Assembly: GCA_037138335.1 (NCBI GenBank)
Contig: JBAXIO010000019.1
Location: 14,868-78,867, forward strand
Direction of reading: 5' to 3'
DNA from: CAIRDP01 sp037138335
Lineage (GTDB): Bacteria > Bacteroidota > Bacteroidia > Bacteroidales > FEN-979
DNA length: 64,000 nt
In this document: one piece after another, positions 17,543-26,268 of the stretch
Numbering within the stretch: the first letter of the stretch is position 1
Layout of the letters: every line of letters starts with the position of its first letter
Notes under the pieces: generated by a model
What the model was told of the DNA's origin: nothing
Seen by the model: only the letters and a program-made list of their open reading frames with translations
The model's database searches: none
Translations under genes and position numbers: made by a program

Positions 17543-17988
17543 TCTTCGTGATCCAACAGATCGGTAGTCTGCTTCTGAACAACAGAGGGTGCAGTTTGTA
17601 CGCGTTTGGCTTCAATGCTCAGGGTGGCATGGGGTACCGAGCGTAAACGGTCTTTGGGAATCAACTTTCCCGTGACCCTGCATATGCCATAGGTCTTGTT
17701 CTCTATGCGGATAAGAGCATTTTCAAGGGATTTGATGAATTTTTCCTGGCGTGCGGCAAATTTGCTGTTCTCTTCCTTTGAAAAAACCTGATACCCTTCT
17801 TCAAGAACCTTGAAGGTAGGCGAAGTATCGTTGGTATCATGTTCATTCCCCGTTGTGTAGGCATCGGTAAGAAGTTGGAGGTCATTATGGGCCTTCTCAA
17901 GCTTCTGAAGAATAATCTGTTTGAACTCATCAAGTTCCTCGTCGGTATACCTTGTTTTTGCTTTCTCCGGTGCTGTTGCTTTTTTCAT
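17539..17988 (-). CDS. DksA/TraR-family protein with degenerate zinc finger
   Basis: 149 residues. An N-terminal coiled-coil hairpin (about 15-95) is followed by a DksA-type C-terminal finger, YGICRVTGKLIPKDRLRSVP. Only Cys103 of the usual four cysteines remains, so zinc is probably not bound. Family members bind RNA polymerase in the secondary channel and adjust transcription, often with ppGpp. This cysteine-poor form is common in Bacteroidota between ileS and lspA. It overlaps lspA by four bases and lies about 60 bases downstream of ileS. Confidence 0.88.
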   Translation of the reverse strand: MKKATAPEKAKTRYTDEELDEFKQIILQKLEKAHNDLQLLTDAYTTGNEHDTNDTSPTFKVLEEGYQVFSKEENSKFAARQEKFIKSLENALIRIENKTYGICRVTGKLIPKDRLRSVPHATLSIEAKRVQTAPSVVQKQTTDLLDHEE

Positions 17989-18052
17989 AGCGCGTCACGT
18001 TAATATTCTAAAACAAACAACGACAGAAATCTAGCTCCCTGCCGTTTGCAAA

Positions 18053-21000
18053 TCAATCCACCTTTTGGATGGAAATTTTAGTTTTAATTGTTTCTGTCAG
18101 CTCAATCTCATCAATGTCGTTACCTTCTAAATTTCCCGTAACAGTAAATGACTGAGCCAGAATTTCGCTGCAAATATAAGAATTATTCTGATTCACGGCC
18201 TCATCCATTTCAGGATGTGACTGTATTTTCACCCTGATCTTATCCGTTACTTCGAATTTTTTATCCTTCCGGAGGTTCTGTATCCGGTTGACCAGTTCCC
18301 TTGCAATTCCTTCATTCTTCAGTTCAGGGGTAATATTTGTATCCAGCGCAACAACAAGGGATCCCATTGCCGCTGTATTGTACCCGGGGAGGTCGTCGCT
18401 CTGGATCTCGATGTCGCCCAATTCAAAGGTGTATGAATTACCGTTTGCGTACATCCTGGTACAGGTTTTTTTCCTCTCAAAATCAGCTATCTCCGACTGA
18501 GTCCAGCCTTTCATGTCTTCGGCTATCATTTTCATGTCCTTGCCGCATTTAGGCCCGAGCTTTTTGAAATCGGGTTTGATCTTTTTGGATAAGATGCCCT
18601 CCGTATCGGTTATATATTCGATGCGTTTAACATTAACCTCTGACAGGATCAGGTTCTTTACCGATTCAACCTGCCCTTTCAGTTTTTCATTCAGAACAGG
18701 GACAAGTATACGGTTCAGCGGCTGCCTTACCCTGATGTTGGTTTTTTTCCTTATCGAAAGTGCCAGTGAAGAGATTTTCTGTGCCATCTCCATCCTTTCT
18801 TCAAGATCTTTATCGATCATTGACAGGCTGGCGGAAGGAAAGTCTGTAAGATGAACAGAATCGGTCTTTTTTCTGCCCGATACCTGATTCAAATCGGTAA
18901 ACAGCTGTTCGGCAAAGAAAGGTGCTATGGGAGCCATGAGCTGTGACAGGGTCTCAAGACAGGTGTAAAGGGTTTGGTACGCGCTGATTTTGTCTGAAGA
19001 ATAATTGCCCTTCCAGAAACGGCGCCTGCATAAGCGAACATACCAGTTGCTCAGGTGTTCATCAACAAAATCGGAAATTGCACGGCCTGCCCTTGTAGGT
19101 TCATATTCAGTGTAACTTTCATCGACAAAACGGATCAGTGAATTTAATTCCGACAGTATCCACCGGTCAATTTCAGGCCGTTCATTCAGAGGGATCTCGT
19201 CGTCGGAATAGCAAAAACCATCAATGTTGGCATAGAGCGCAAAGAAGGTATAGGTATTGTAAAGGGTTCCGAAGAATTTACGCTGTGTTTCGGTAATGCC
19301 TTCAATGTCAAATTTCAGGTTATCCCAGGGCTGGGAGTTGGTGATCAGGTACCATCGGGTTGCATCAGGACCGAATTTACTAAGTGTCTCAAAAGGATCC
19401 ACCGCATTCCCAAGGCGTTTCGACATTTTATTCCCGGCCTTATCAAGCACTAGGCCATTGGAGACGCAGGTCTTATAAGCAACCGAATCAAACAGCATCA
19501 CCGTGATGGCGTGGAGGGTAAAAAACCAGCCACGGGTCTGGTCAACACCTTCGGCAATAAAATCGGCCGGGAAAAAGCTTTCCAGGCTGCGGCTTGAATC
19601 AAAAGGATAATGATATTGTGCATAAGGCATTGCCCCTGAGTCGAACCATACGTCGATAAGATCGGTCTCCCGGTTCATGGGGCGCCCGTCATCGCTTACC
19701 AGGATAATATCATCCACAAAGGGGCGATGGAGGTCGAATGTCTGATAATTTGAGTCGGCCAGGTCGCCTTCCTTATATGAAGCCAGGGGATTGGTCTTCA
19801 TTATACCGGCATTCACCGCCTTCTCAATTTCTTTCCTGAGTTGATTTACCGAGCCAATGCAGATTTCCGTTTTACCGTCTTCGGTTCTCCAGATAGGAAG
19901 CGGGGTTCCCCAGAACCTTGAACGGCTGAGATTCCAGTCGACAAGGTTTTCCAGCCAGTTCCCGAATCTTCCTGTGCCTGTTGATTCGGGTTTCCAGTTG
20001 ATCGTTTTATTGAGGCTGATCATCTTATCCTTATACGCAGTAGTGCGGATAAACCATGAATCAAGCGGATAGTAAAGCACAGGCTTATCGGTACGCCAGC
20101 AATGCGGGTATGAATGCTCGTACTTCTCAGATTTGAAAGCCTTGTTCTCATGCTTTAGCTTGACAATAATGTCGATGTCGACAGGCGGGCATTCCTTATT
20201 TGAACAGTCATCATCATATTCGACTTTTACATAACGGCCGGCAAACTCGCCCATCTGTTCAGTGAACCTTCCCTGTTTGTCGACAAGGGTAAGAGATCCC
20301 AGGCCATACTGTCTTCCAACCCTGAAATCGTCAGCCCCGAAACTTGGCGCGATGTGCACAATGCCTGTACCGTCCTGGGTAGTGACAAAATCCCCGATGA
20401 CAACCCTGAAAGGATCCCCTTCCTCTGGCCGGGCATAAGGAAGCAGCTGCTCATAGCGCAGGTTTTCGAAATCAGCGCCCTTATATTCGGCAACAACCCT
20501 GTAGGGTATGTTCTTCTGGCCTTCATGGTATTCATCCAGTTCAAGCTGGGCATTTTTTTCGGGAAGGTACTGGTGAAGAAGATCCTTCGCCATGATCACC
20601 GTTTGTTCACGGAAAGTATATGGATTATATGTCCTTATAAGCAGGTATGTGATATCCTTCCCCACGGCCAGGCCGGTATTCGATGGAAGTGTCCAGGGAG
20701 TGGTAGTCCATGCCAGGAAATATACATCACCAAAAAGATCCCTGAAAAGGAACTCCGATTTTTCGTCCTGTATGACTTTAAACTGGGCAACCACGGTGTT
20801 GTCTTTGACGGTTTTATAGGCCCCGGGCTGATTAAGTTCATGGGTGCTCAGGCCGGTTCCGGCAGCAGGGGAGTATGGTTGTATGGTGTACCCCTTGTAA
20901 AGCAGCCCCTTTTCATAAAGTTTACTCAGGAGGTACCATACCGATTCAATGTATTTATTTTCGTAGGTTATATATGGATCATCGAGATTCAGCCAATAGC

Positions 21001-21421
21001 CCATCTGTACCGTAAGTTCATCCCAGAGGTCTTTGTATTTCATCACCTCGTTGCGGCATTCTTTATTGTAATCTTCAATGGATATTTTCCTGCCGATGTC
21101 TTCTTTGGTTATTCCCAGTTTTTTTTCAACGCCTATCTCAATGGGAAGGCCGTGTGTATCCCAGCCTGCTTTACGGCTGACATAGAAACCTTTCATGGTC
21201 TTGTACCTGCAGAAGATATCCTTGATGGTGCGGGCCATAACATGGTGTATCCCGGGAATGCCATTGGCCGAAGGGGGCCCTTCGTAAAAAATATAAGGGG
21301 TCCTGCCCCTGGTAAGTTCCAGGCTTTTTTCAAACGTATTATGTTCTTTCCAATATGACTGGATTTCTCTCCCGATTCTTGTCAGGTCCAGGTTCCGGTG
21401 TTCAGCGTATTTTGTTTTCAT
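18053..21421 (-). CDS. ileS: Isoleucyl-tRNA synthetase (IleS2-like)
   Basis: 1122 residues, class I synthetase. The HIGH-equivalent motif is NGIPGIHHVMA and the KMSKS motif is NKMSKRLGN. The editing domain lies between (TWTTPWTLPSNTGLAVG, GTGIVHIAPSFGADDF). A long C-terminal anticodon-binding region contains VRQPLNRILVP. The GIHH form and large C-terminus resemble the eukaryote-like IleS2 class, which in other bacteria often shows reduced mupirocin sensitivity; this is inference from motif type. It heads the ileS-dksA-lspA operon, with TACCTTTG at 21439-21446 (minus) as its -7 box. Confidence 0.97.
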   Translation of the reverse strand: MKTKYAEHRNLDLTRIGREIQSYWKEHNTFEKSLELTRGRTPYIFYEGPPSANGIPGIHHVMARTIKDIFCRYKTMKGFYVSRKAGWDTHGLPIEIGVEKKLGITKEDIGRKISIEDYNKECRNEVMKYKDLWDELTVQMGYWLNLDDPYITYENKYIESVWYLLSKLYEKGLLYKGYTIQPYSPAAGTGLSTHELNQPGAYKTVKDNTVVAQFKVIQDEKSEFLFRDLFGDVYFLAWTTTPWTLPSNTGLAVGKDITYLLIRTYNPYTFREQTVIMAKDLLHQYLPEKNAQLELDEYHEGQKNIPYRVVAEYKGADFENLRYEQLLPYARPEEGDPFRVVIGDFVTTQDGTGIVHIAPSFGADDFRVGRQYGLGSLTLVDKQGRFTEQMGEFAGRYVKVEYDDDCSNKECPPVDIDIIVKLKHENKAFKSEKYEHSYPHCWRTDKPVLYYPLDSWFIRTTAYKDKMISLNKTINWKPESTGTGRFGNWLENLVDWNLSRSRFWGTPLPIWRTEDGKTEICIGSVNQLRKEIEKAVNAGIMKTNPLASYKEGDLADSNYQTFDLHRPFVDDIILVSDDGRPMNRETDLIDVWFDSGAMPYAQYHYPFDSSRSLESFFPADFIAEGVDQTRGWFFTLHAITVMLFDSVAYKTCVSNGLVLDKAGNKMSKRLGNAVDPFETLSKFGPDATRWYLITNSQPWDNLKFDIEGITETQRKFFGTLYNTYTFFALYANIDGFCYSDDEIPLNERPEIDRWILSELNSLIRFVDESYTEYEPTRAGRAISDFVDEHLSNWYVRLCRRRFWKGNYSSDKISAYQTLYTCLETLSQLMAPIAPFFAEQLFTDLNQVSGRKKTDSVHLTDFPSASLSMIDKDLEERMEMAQKISSLALSIRKKTNIRVRQPLNRILVPVLNEKLKGQVESVKNLILSEVNVKRIEYITDTEGILSKKIKPDFKKLGPKCGKDMKMIAEDMKGWTQSEIADFERKKTCTRMYANGNSYTFELGDIEIQSDDLPGYNTAAMGSLVVALDTNITPELKNEGIARELVNRIQNLRKDKKFEVTDKIRVKIQSHPEMDEAVNQNNSYICSEILAQSFTVTGNLEGNDIDEIELTETIKTKISIQKVD

Positions 21422-21438
21422 CCTTTAAAAAAAGTGTG

Positions 21439-21446
21439 CAAAGGTA
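21439..21446 (-). promoter_or_regulatory. -7 box for the ileS-dksA-lspA operon
   Basis: Minus-strand TACCTTTG, 18 bases before the ileS ATG. No clear TTTG is seen at the -33 position. Confidence 0.6.
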
Positions 21447-21488
21447 CGTTTTTTTGGGGAAATCGTGATAAAAAAGCAGGAGAAATGA

Positions 21489-21650
21489 TAGAGGATTAGG
21501 GATAACTGGATAAGGCGCTGCGCGCCGATAACTGGACATGGCACTTCGCTCCGATGACTTGATTACTGGATATCCAGTGATCCAGCAATCCAGTGATCCA
21601 GTTATCCAGTCCTCCAGCTATCCAGCAATCCAGGTTATCCCGGGAAAAGC
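21489..21650. repeat. ACTGGATA / TATCCAGT imperfect palindromic repeat array
   Basis: The left half has forward units (GGATAACTGGAT, ATAACTGGACATGG, GATTACTGGATA) with two GC-rich mini-hairpins (GGCGCTGCGCGCC; GGCACTTCGCTCC). The right half has at least seven inverted units (GATCCAGC, AATCCAGTGATCCAGT, TATCCAGT). The array runs to the stop codon of the minus-strand kinase. It belongs to the same family as 883-957. No protein-coding content is seen. Confidence 0.75.
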
Positions 21651-22801
21651 AGTTTTACCGAAGCCCCGGAACCGGGATTGTTTCTCACTTCGACTTTACC
21701 GCCGTGAGCGTCCATAGCCATCTTGGCAAGGCAGAGATCAAGCCCTACATTTTCGTCAATGTGTTCGCCCCCAAGCCCGAAAAGGGAAAACAGGTTTTTC
21801 AGGGCCTGCTCGCTGAAACCGGGTCCCTGGTCGGTAATCTCACAGCCTTTATACCCGTTTTCTTCGATCAGCCTGATCCTGATCTCTCCGCCTTCGGGTG
21901 AATATTCCACCGCATTCTCGACCACCCCCTGGAAACAGCTCCTGATCAGCTTCTCATTCCCTTCAACCATGGCTTCGGTAAGCAGGGGATCAAGAAGGGT
22001 ATTTATGCCTTTTTTGCCTGTTTGCAAGACATAATCATTGAGACAAAACTCCAGTATTCTTCCCAGCGAGGCGGGTTTTTTCTGGAGCGGTTTCTCCCTG
22101 GCAATTAATTCGGTAAGCTGCAGCACAACGGCAAGGAATTTCTCAAGCCGCATCGAAGAATAAAAAATAAACTCAACGTGCTCCTTTACTTCCGGAGATT
22201 CCACTTCATCCTGCAGTATATTTGTAAAACCAAGGATCGCATTCAAGGGTGTGCGCAGCTCGTGGTTGATCATGTGAAGGAAATCGGTCTTGGCTTTATC
22301 AAGGGATTTTAAGCTGCTGTATGCCTTTTCCAGTTCCTCGTGAGCCGATCTTAAATCCTCGGTGCGTTCTTCCACTTTCTGTTCCAGCCATGAATTAACC
22401 TCCAGCAACTGCTGGCGGCTTGATTTAAGTTCCAGGTGCGTCCTCACCCTGGCAAGCAGTTCGTCAGGAGAGAAAGGTTTTGTGAGGTAATCCACCCCTC
22501 CGCTGGTAAACGCTTTGTTAAGACTGGCCGTGTCGGTCTTGGCTGTCAGAAAGATCACGGGAACCAGGCTGTGTTTCGACATACTTTTAATCCTGACACA
22601 GGTCTCGTAACCATCCATTTCGGGCATCATAATGTCAAGCAGGATGAGGTCGTAACTTTCAACTTCCAGTATGTTTATCGCCTCCTTGCCGCTGAACGCA
22701 TAATCAACCTGGTAGTGCTGGGGTGAAAGCAAAGCAGCCAGTACCTTAAGGTTCTTGGGATTATCATCAACAGCCAGTATTTTATAATTTGAGTTCTCCA
22801 T
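21635..22801 (-). CDS. Receiver-histidine kinase hybrid (response regulator with C-terminal kinase)
   Basis: 388 residues. N-terminal receiver domain (1-120) with phospho-acceptor Asp56 in DLILLDIMMPEMDG and Lys108 in LTKPF. A coiled-coil linker (120-170) leads to HisKA with the H-box INHELRTPLNAILGF (His180) and HATPase_c (about 275-388, N-box VVENAVEYSP, G-box DQGPGFS). The receiver-first order suggests that another kinase controls the output of this one. It has no membrane segment or DNA-binding domain. It is an orphan; the upstream phosphodonor is not visible. Confidence 0.92.
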   Translation of the reverse strand: MENSNYKILAVDDNPKNLKVLAALLSPQHYQVDYAFSGKEAINILEVESYDLILLDIMMPEMDGYETCVRIKSMSKHSLVPVIFLTAKTDTASLNKAFTSGGVDYLTKPFSPDELLARVRTHLELKSSRQQLLEVNSWLEQKVEERTEDLRSAHEELEKAYSSLKSLDKAKTDFLHMINHELRTPLNAILGFTNILQDEVESPEVKEHVEFIFYSSMRLEKFLAVVLQLTELIAREKPLQKKPASLGRILEFCLNDYVLQTGKKGINTLLDPLLTEAMVEGNEKLIRSCFQGVVENAVEYSPEGGEIRIRLIEENGYKGCEITDQGPGFSEQALKNLFSLFGLGGEHIDENVGLDLCLAKMAMDAHGGKVEVRNNPGSGASVKLLFPG

Positions 22802-22948
22802 TTCCGAAAAATAAGCCTGTGAATATCGCTCCTTTTAGCTAATCCCCTGCTCTCCGGCAGACAATTTTATAAACAGCCCCCGGTGAAATTATGAAATGCA
22901 TGTTATGGTGTTAAAGTATTTTCTATTTTTGAGTAATTTTTCTGCATT

Positions 22949-23482
22949 ATGCAAGGTTCTTCCGCGATCGTATTGGAAACCATTCTCAAGCGCAGAAGCG
23001 TCAGGAATTTTACAGCTCAGGTGCCTGACCCCTCTTTGCTGATGACTTTGCTGAAAGCCGCAATGGCAGCACCATCTGCAAGGAACCGCCAGCCATGGGC
23101 CTTTATAGCCATTACTGAGCGTCCCATTATGGATTCCCTGGCCGAAGGCCTTCCGTACACCAAAATGCTTTATACAGCAGGTGCCGCTATCGTAGTTTGC
23201 GGTGATTCAACAATTGAACTGCAGGCTGGGGCCACTGACCTCTGGTACCAGGATGCTGCAGCAGCATCTCAAAACATCCTTCTTCAGGCTTCTGCCATGG
23301 GACTGGGTGCGGTGTGGAGCGCCTTATTCCCCTATGAAGACCGCAGTGCTCATGTTCGAAATATCCTTGGCCTTCCCGCACATATCAGCCCGTTCTCCAT
23401 AATACCCCTTGGCTACCCTTCGGGAGAGGATCTCCCCAAGGATAAATTTAAGCCTGAAAGGATTCATTGGGAGAAATGGTAA
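22949..23482 (+). CDS. Nitroreductase-family flavoprotein
   Basis: 177 residues. It has FMN-binding signatures of the nitroreductase fold: KRRSVRNFTAQ at the N-terminus, MAAPSARNRQPWAFI, and the later GLGAVWSALFPYEDR and PLGYPSGE. It transfers hydride from NAD(P)H to nitro compounds, quinones or other acceptors; the substrate is undefined. A -7-like TATTTTTG lies at 22924-22931. Forward neighbours are a PAS protein and a TlpA-like lipoprotein, separated by ~60-85 bases. Confidence 0.9.
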   Translation: MQGSSAIVLETILKRRSVRNFTAQVPDPSLLMTLLKAAMAAPSARNRQPWAFIAITERPIMDSLAEGLPYTKMLYTAGAAIVVCGDSTIELQAGATDLWYQDAAAASQNILLQASAMGLGAVWSALFPYEDRSAHVRNILGLPAHISPFSIIPLGYPSGEDLPKDKFKPERIHWEKW

Positions 23483-23545
23483 ACCACTTGCAATTGAAAC
23501 CTGCAGGCAACCGTAACAATAAATGCATATCTAATTGATGACACA

Positions 23546-23881
23546 ATGGAAGAATGGATTGAAAAACTGGATGGATCGGTTATAGTTACAGACCTTGGCG
23601 GAAAAGTGATCTATGCAAATTCAATGGCAGAGCGCACATTCGTAAAGCCCGGAGAGCTTTCCCTTCTGGGCCGCGACCTCATGGGCTGCCATAACGAGAA
23701 TTCAAAAAAGATCATCGGCAGGATCATGGATGAGAAGGTTAAAAATGTGTATACAATAGAAAAAAAAGGGAAGAAAAAGTTGATATACCAAACACCATGG
23801 ATCGTGGATGGGGAGTTGAGGGGGCTGGTTGAATTATCCCTGGAAATTCCTTTTGACATGCCTCACTTTGTGAGGGAATAG
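23546..23881 (+). CDS. Stand-alone PAS-domain protein
   Basis: 111 residues consisting of a single PAS fold: LDGSVIVTDLGGKVIYANSM, LLGRDLMGCHNENSKKIIGR, then VYTIEKKGKKKLIYQTPW and GELRGLVELSLEIP. The GCHNENS segment resembles the PAS domain of DUF438-type proteins, where a Cys-His pair may hold haem or iron. There is no output domain, so it must act by binding a partner or as a small-molecule or redox sensor. Partner unknown. It sits between nitroreductase and a TlpA-like gene. Confidence 0.8.
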   Translation: MEEWIEKLDGSVIVTDLGGKVIYANSMAERTFVKPGELSLLGRDLMGCHNENSKKIIGRIMDEKVKNVYTIEKKGKKKLIYQTPWIVDGELRGLVELSLEIPFDMPHFVRE

Positions 23882-23966
23882 GTCATTGGTATGAACCCCG
23901 GGTAATTTCCCGGTTACGGATTCAGCTCCAGATTGGAGGGAATTTATAACAGATAGGAAATCCTTT

Positions 23967-25208
23967 ATGAAAAAATTTATTTGTCTTCTGTCACTGATCA
24001 TAATGCTCTCAGGGGGCTGCATCCGTCATAATATCCTGAAACAGGGGCCCTACCTGGGAGTAATACGGATCGACAGTGCGGAACCCGAAATGGACCTTCC
24101 CTTCAATATGATCTATGCCCTGACACCCGACGGACAAAAGGTCATGCAGGTTTCCAATGCAGGCGAGGTCATTATGATCAATGAACTGGCTCTTTCGGGT
24201 GATACGGTATTTATGAAATTTCCTGTTTTTACTTCCGAGATAATTGCAATCATCAGGCATGATTCCCTTATCGGCAGATATTATCCGAAAGGGAAGGAAG
24301 CCGGCATCTGGTATGCATTTTATGCTGTTCCGGGTGTGACCGACCGTTTCCCATGGGCCAATAAGCCGGCCTCTGCAAACCTTAGCGGACGATGGAAGAT
24401 CACCGAAAATGCCAACACCCCTGATTCCACGATCATGGTTGGTGAATTCATGCAGGACAGCAACCGAATCACAGGAACGATCCTGAATTCCGGGGGCGAC
24501 TACCGTTACCTGGAGGGGAAAGTTTCAGGGAACAAATTCATGATCTCGGCAATTGACGGGGCTCACACTTTGATTCTCACGGCCGATGTCTCACCTCAGG
24601 GGAAATTGGAGAATGGCCGTTTTATGGGGAGCCCAAAATGGAAAAGCATCTGGACTGCCGAAAGGAATGAATCCATCAAGCTTCCGGGGATGGATGAACT
24701 GGTTAAAGTAAAACCCGGTGCCCGCCCTTTTTATTTTGATTTGCCAGACATCAACGGGGATAAAGTCGCGCTTGACGACCCTAAATTCAAAGACAAGGTT
24801 ATAATTGTGATGGCTATTGGAACCTGGTGCCCAAATTGCCTTGATGAAACTATCTTTTACAGGGATATATACTCGAATTACAGGGAAAAAGGCCTTGAGA
24901 TAGTCGCTCTGTGTTTTGAAGATAAGACCCTGGAAATTTCAAAACCCGGGATGGAACGCTTTATTGGCCAGACGGGTGCCGGTTATACCTTCGTTTATGC
25001 AGGGCCAAGAGGCCGTGAATCCCTTCAATCTGTGTTATTTAACCTTGAGGGCCGCATGGCCTACCCAACTACTTTGTTTATTGACAGGAAAGGTGCGATC
25101 CGGAAAGTTGAAACAGGATTTTCAGGCCCGGGAACCGGGCAGCATTACACCGAATTCTGCGATGAAACAAGCAAGTTTATAGAAACTCTGCTGGGGGAAA
25201 AACCATAA
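23967..25208 (+). CDS. TlpA-like thioredoxin-fold lipoprotein
   Basis: 413 residues. The lipoprotein signal ends at LSGGC. The N-terminal ~240 residues are a beta-rich region typical of Bacteroidota TlpA-like exported proteins (SGRWKITENANTPDS). The C-terminal thioredoxin domain (about 250-413) has the active site GTWCPNC (Cys288, Cys291) and the cis-Pro loop AYPTTLFIDRKG. It probably reduces or forms disulfides on envelope proteins. It is convergent with fabH; a short repeat lies between. Confidence 0.9.
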   Translation: MKKFICLLSLIIMLSGGCIRHNILKQGPYLGVIRIDSAEPEMDLPFNMIYALTPDGQKVMQVSNAGEVIMINELALSGDTVFMKFPVFTSEIIAIIRHDSLIGRYYPKGKEAGIWYAFYAVPGVTDRFPWANKPASANLSGRWKITENANTPDSTIMVGEFMQDSNRITGTILNSGGDYRYLEGKVSGNKFMISAIDGAHTLILTADVSPQGKLENGRFMGSPKWKSIWTAERNESIKLPGMDELVKVKPGARPFYFDLPDINGDKVALDDPKFKDKVIIVMAIGTWCPNCLDETIFYRDIYSNYREKGLEIVALCFEDKTLEISKPGMERFIGQTGAGYTFVYAGPRGRESLQSVLFNLEGRMAYPTTLFIDRKGAIRKVETGFSGPGTGQHYTEFCDETSKFIETLLGEKP

Positions 25209-25209
25209 G

Positions 25210-25268
25210 AAACTTGAAGGGCGTGATGGCGTGATGATAATCCCGCTATCGCATTATCCCGCTATCTT
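25210..25268. repeat. GGCGTGATG / ATCCCGCTATC short-unit repeat
   Basis: Units GGCGTGAT(GGCGTGAT) and two copies of ATCCCGCTATC separated by GCATT, filling the space between the convergent TlpA-like gene and fabH. Confidence 0.55.
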
Positions 25269-26258
25269 TTAATACGCCCATTTCAGCCAGATACTTCCCC
25301 AGGTGAAGCCTCCTCCGAATGCAGCAAGTATAATATTGTCGCCTTTTTTCAGCCTGTTTTCCCATTCCCAGAGGCATAAGGGTATCGTTCCGCCTGTGGT
25401 ATTCCCGTAACGCTCGATGTTGATCATTACCTGTTCTGTGCCTACCCCCATGCGCCTGGCGGTTGCATCGATGATGCGAAGGTTTGCCTGGTGGGGCACA
25501 AGGTATGATATGTCTTCAGACTTCAGGTTGTTCCTGGCCATGATCTCTGCTGCAACATCCGCCATTTTGGTCACTGCAAACTTGAAAACCGGCTGGCCTT
25601 CCTGGAAAACGAAATGTTCTTTGGCATCAATGGTTTCGTAGGATGGGGGTTTTACAGAACCTCCGGCCTTCATATGCAGGTAGAAACGGCCCGAGCCATC
25701 CGAATGCATTATAGAATCCATGATACCTATTTCTTCAGTGGTTGGTTCCAGCAAAATAGCCCCCGCTGCATCCCCGAATAATACGCAGGTCTCACGACTT
25801 GTATAATCGGTGATTGACGACATCTTATCGGCACCTATCACTATTGCTTTTTTCACTGTGCCTGTTTCAACGTATTTGGATGCGGTAACAAGGGCATATA
25901 AAAGGCCTGAACAGGCAGCGTTCATGTCGAACCCAAAAGCATTTTTGATCCCGGTCTTGTCACAGACGATATTTGCAGTTGCAGGGAAAATCATATCCGG
26001 GGTAACCGTAGCACAGATTACCATACCGATCTCATCGGGCCTGGTCCCGGTTTTCTCAAGTAACGCTTTTACAGCTTCAGCGGCCATGTCGGAAGTGCCC
26101 AGGCCTTCGCCCTTGAGGATGTGACGTTCTTTGATTCCGGTACGGCTCATAATCCATTCGTCGGAAGTATCCACCATGGCTTCCAGTTCCTTATTTGTAA
26201 GAATATAAGGCGGGACCCAGCCTTGAATCCCAGTAATTGCCGCTCTGATTCTGGTCAT
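25269..26258 (-). CDS. fabH: 3-oxoacyl-ACP synthase III
   Basis: 329 residues from MTRIRAAITG at 26258; a longer in-frame ATG at 26333 would run into plsX and lacks family similarity. The catalytic triad is seen as NAACSGLLYA (Cys116), VPHQANLR and ERYGNTTGGT. DTSDEWIMSRTGIKERH is the family's N-terminal signature. It condenses acetyl- or branched acyl-CoA with malonyl-ACP to start fatty-acid synthesis. The start is ten bases after the plsX stop, and the pair is part of the yceD-rpmF-plsX-fabH operon. Confidence 0.96.
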   Translation of the reverse strand: MTRIRAAITGIQGWVPPYILTNKELEAMVDTSDEWIMSRTGIKERHILKGEGLGTSDMAAEAVKALLEKTGTRPDEIGMVICATVTPDMIFPATANIVCDKTGIKNAFGFDMNAACSGLLYALVTASKYVETGTVKKAIVIGADKMSSITDYTSRETCVLFGDAAGAILLEPTTEEIGIMDSIMHSDGSGRFYLHMKAGGSVKPPSYETIDAKEHFVFQEGQPVFKFAVTKMADVAAEIMARNNLKSEDISYLVPHQANLRIIDATARRMGVGTEQVMINIERYGNTTGGTIPLCLWEWENRLKKGDNIILAAFGGGFTWGSIWLKWAY

Positions 26259-26268
26259 GAAAAAAATG

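Noticed and set aside
20354..21358. 334-codon plus-strand frame
   Set aside because: Antisense to ileS, which has complete synthetase motifs; a shadow frame in GC-biased coding sequence.
21489..21650. Possible CRISPR array
   Set aside because: Units are 7-10 bases, degenerate and inverted in one half; no constant 25-40-base repeat, no spacers and no cas genes.
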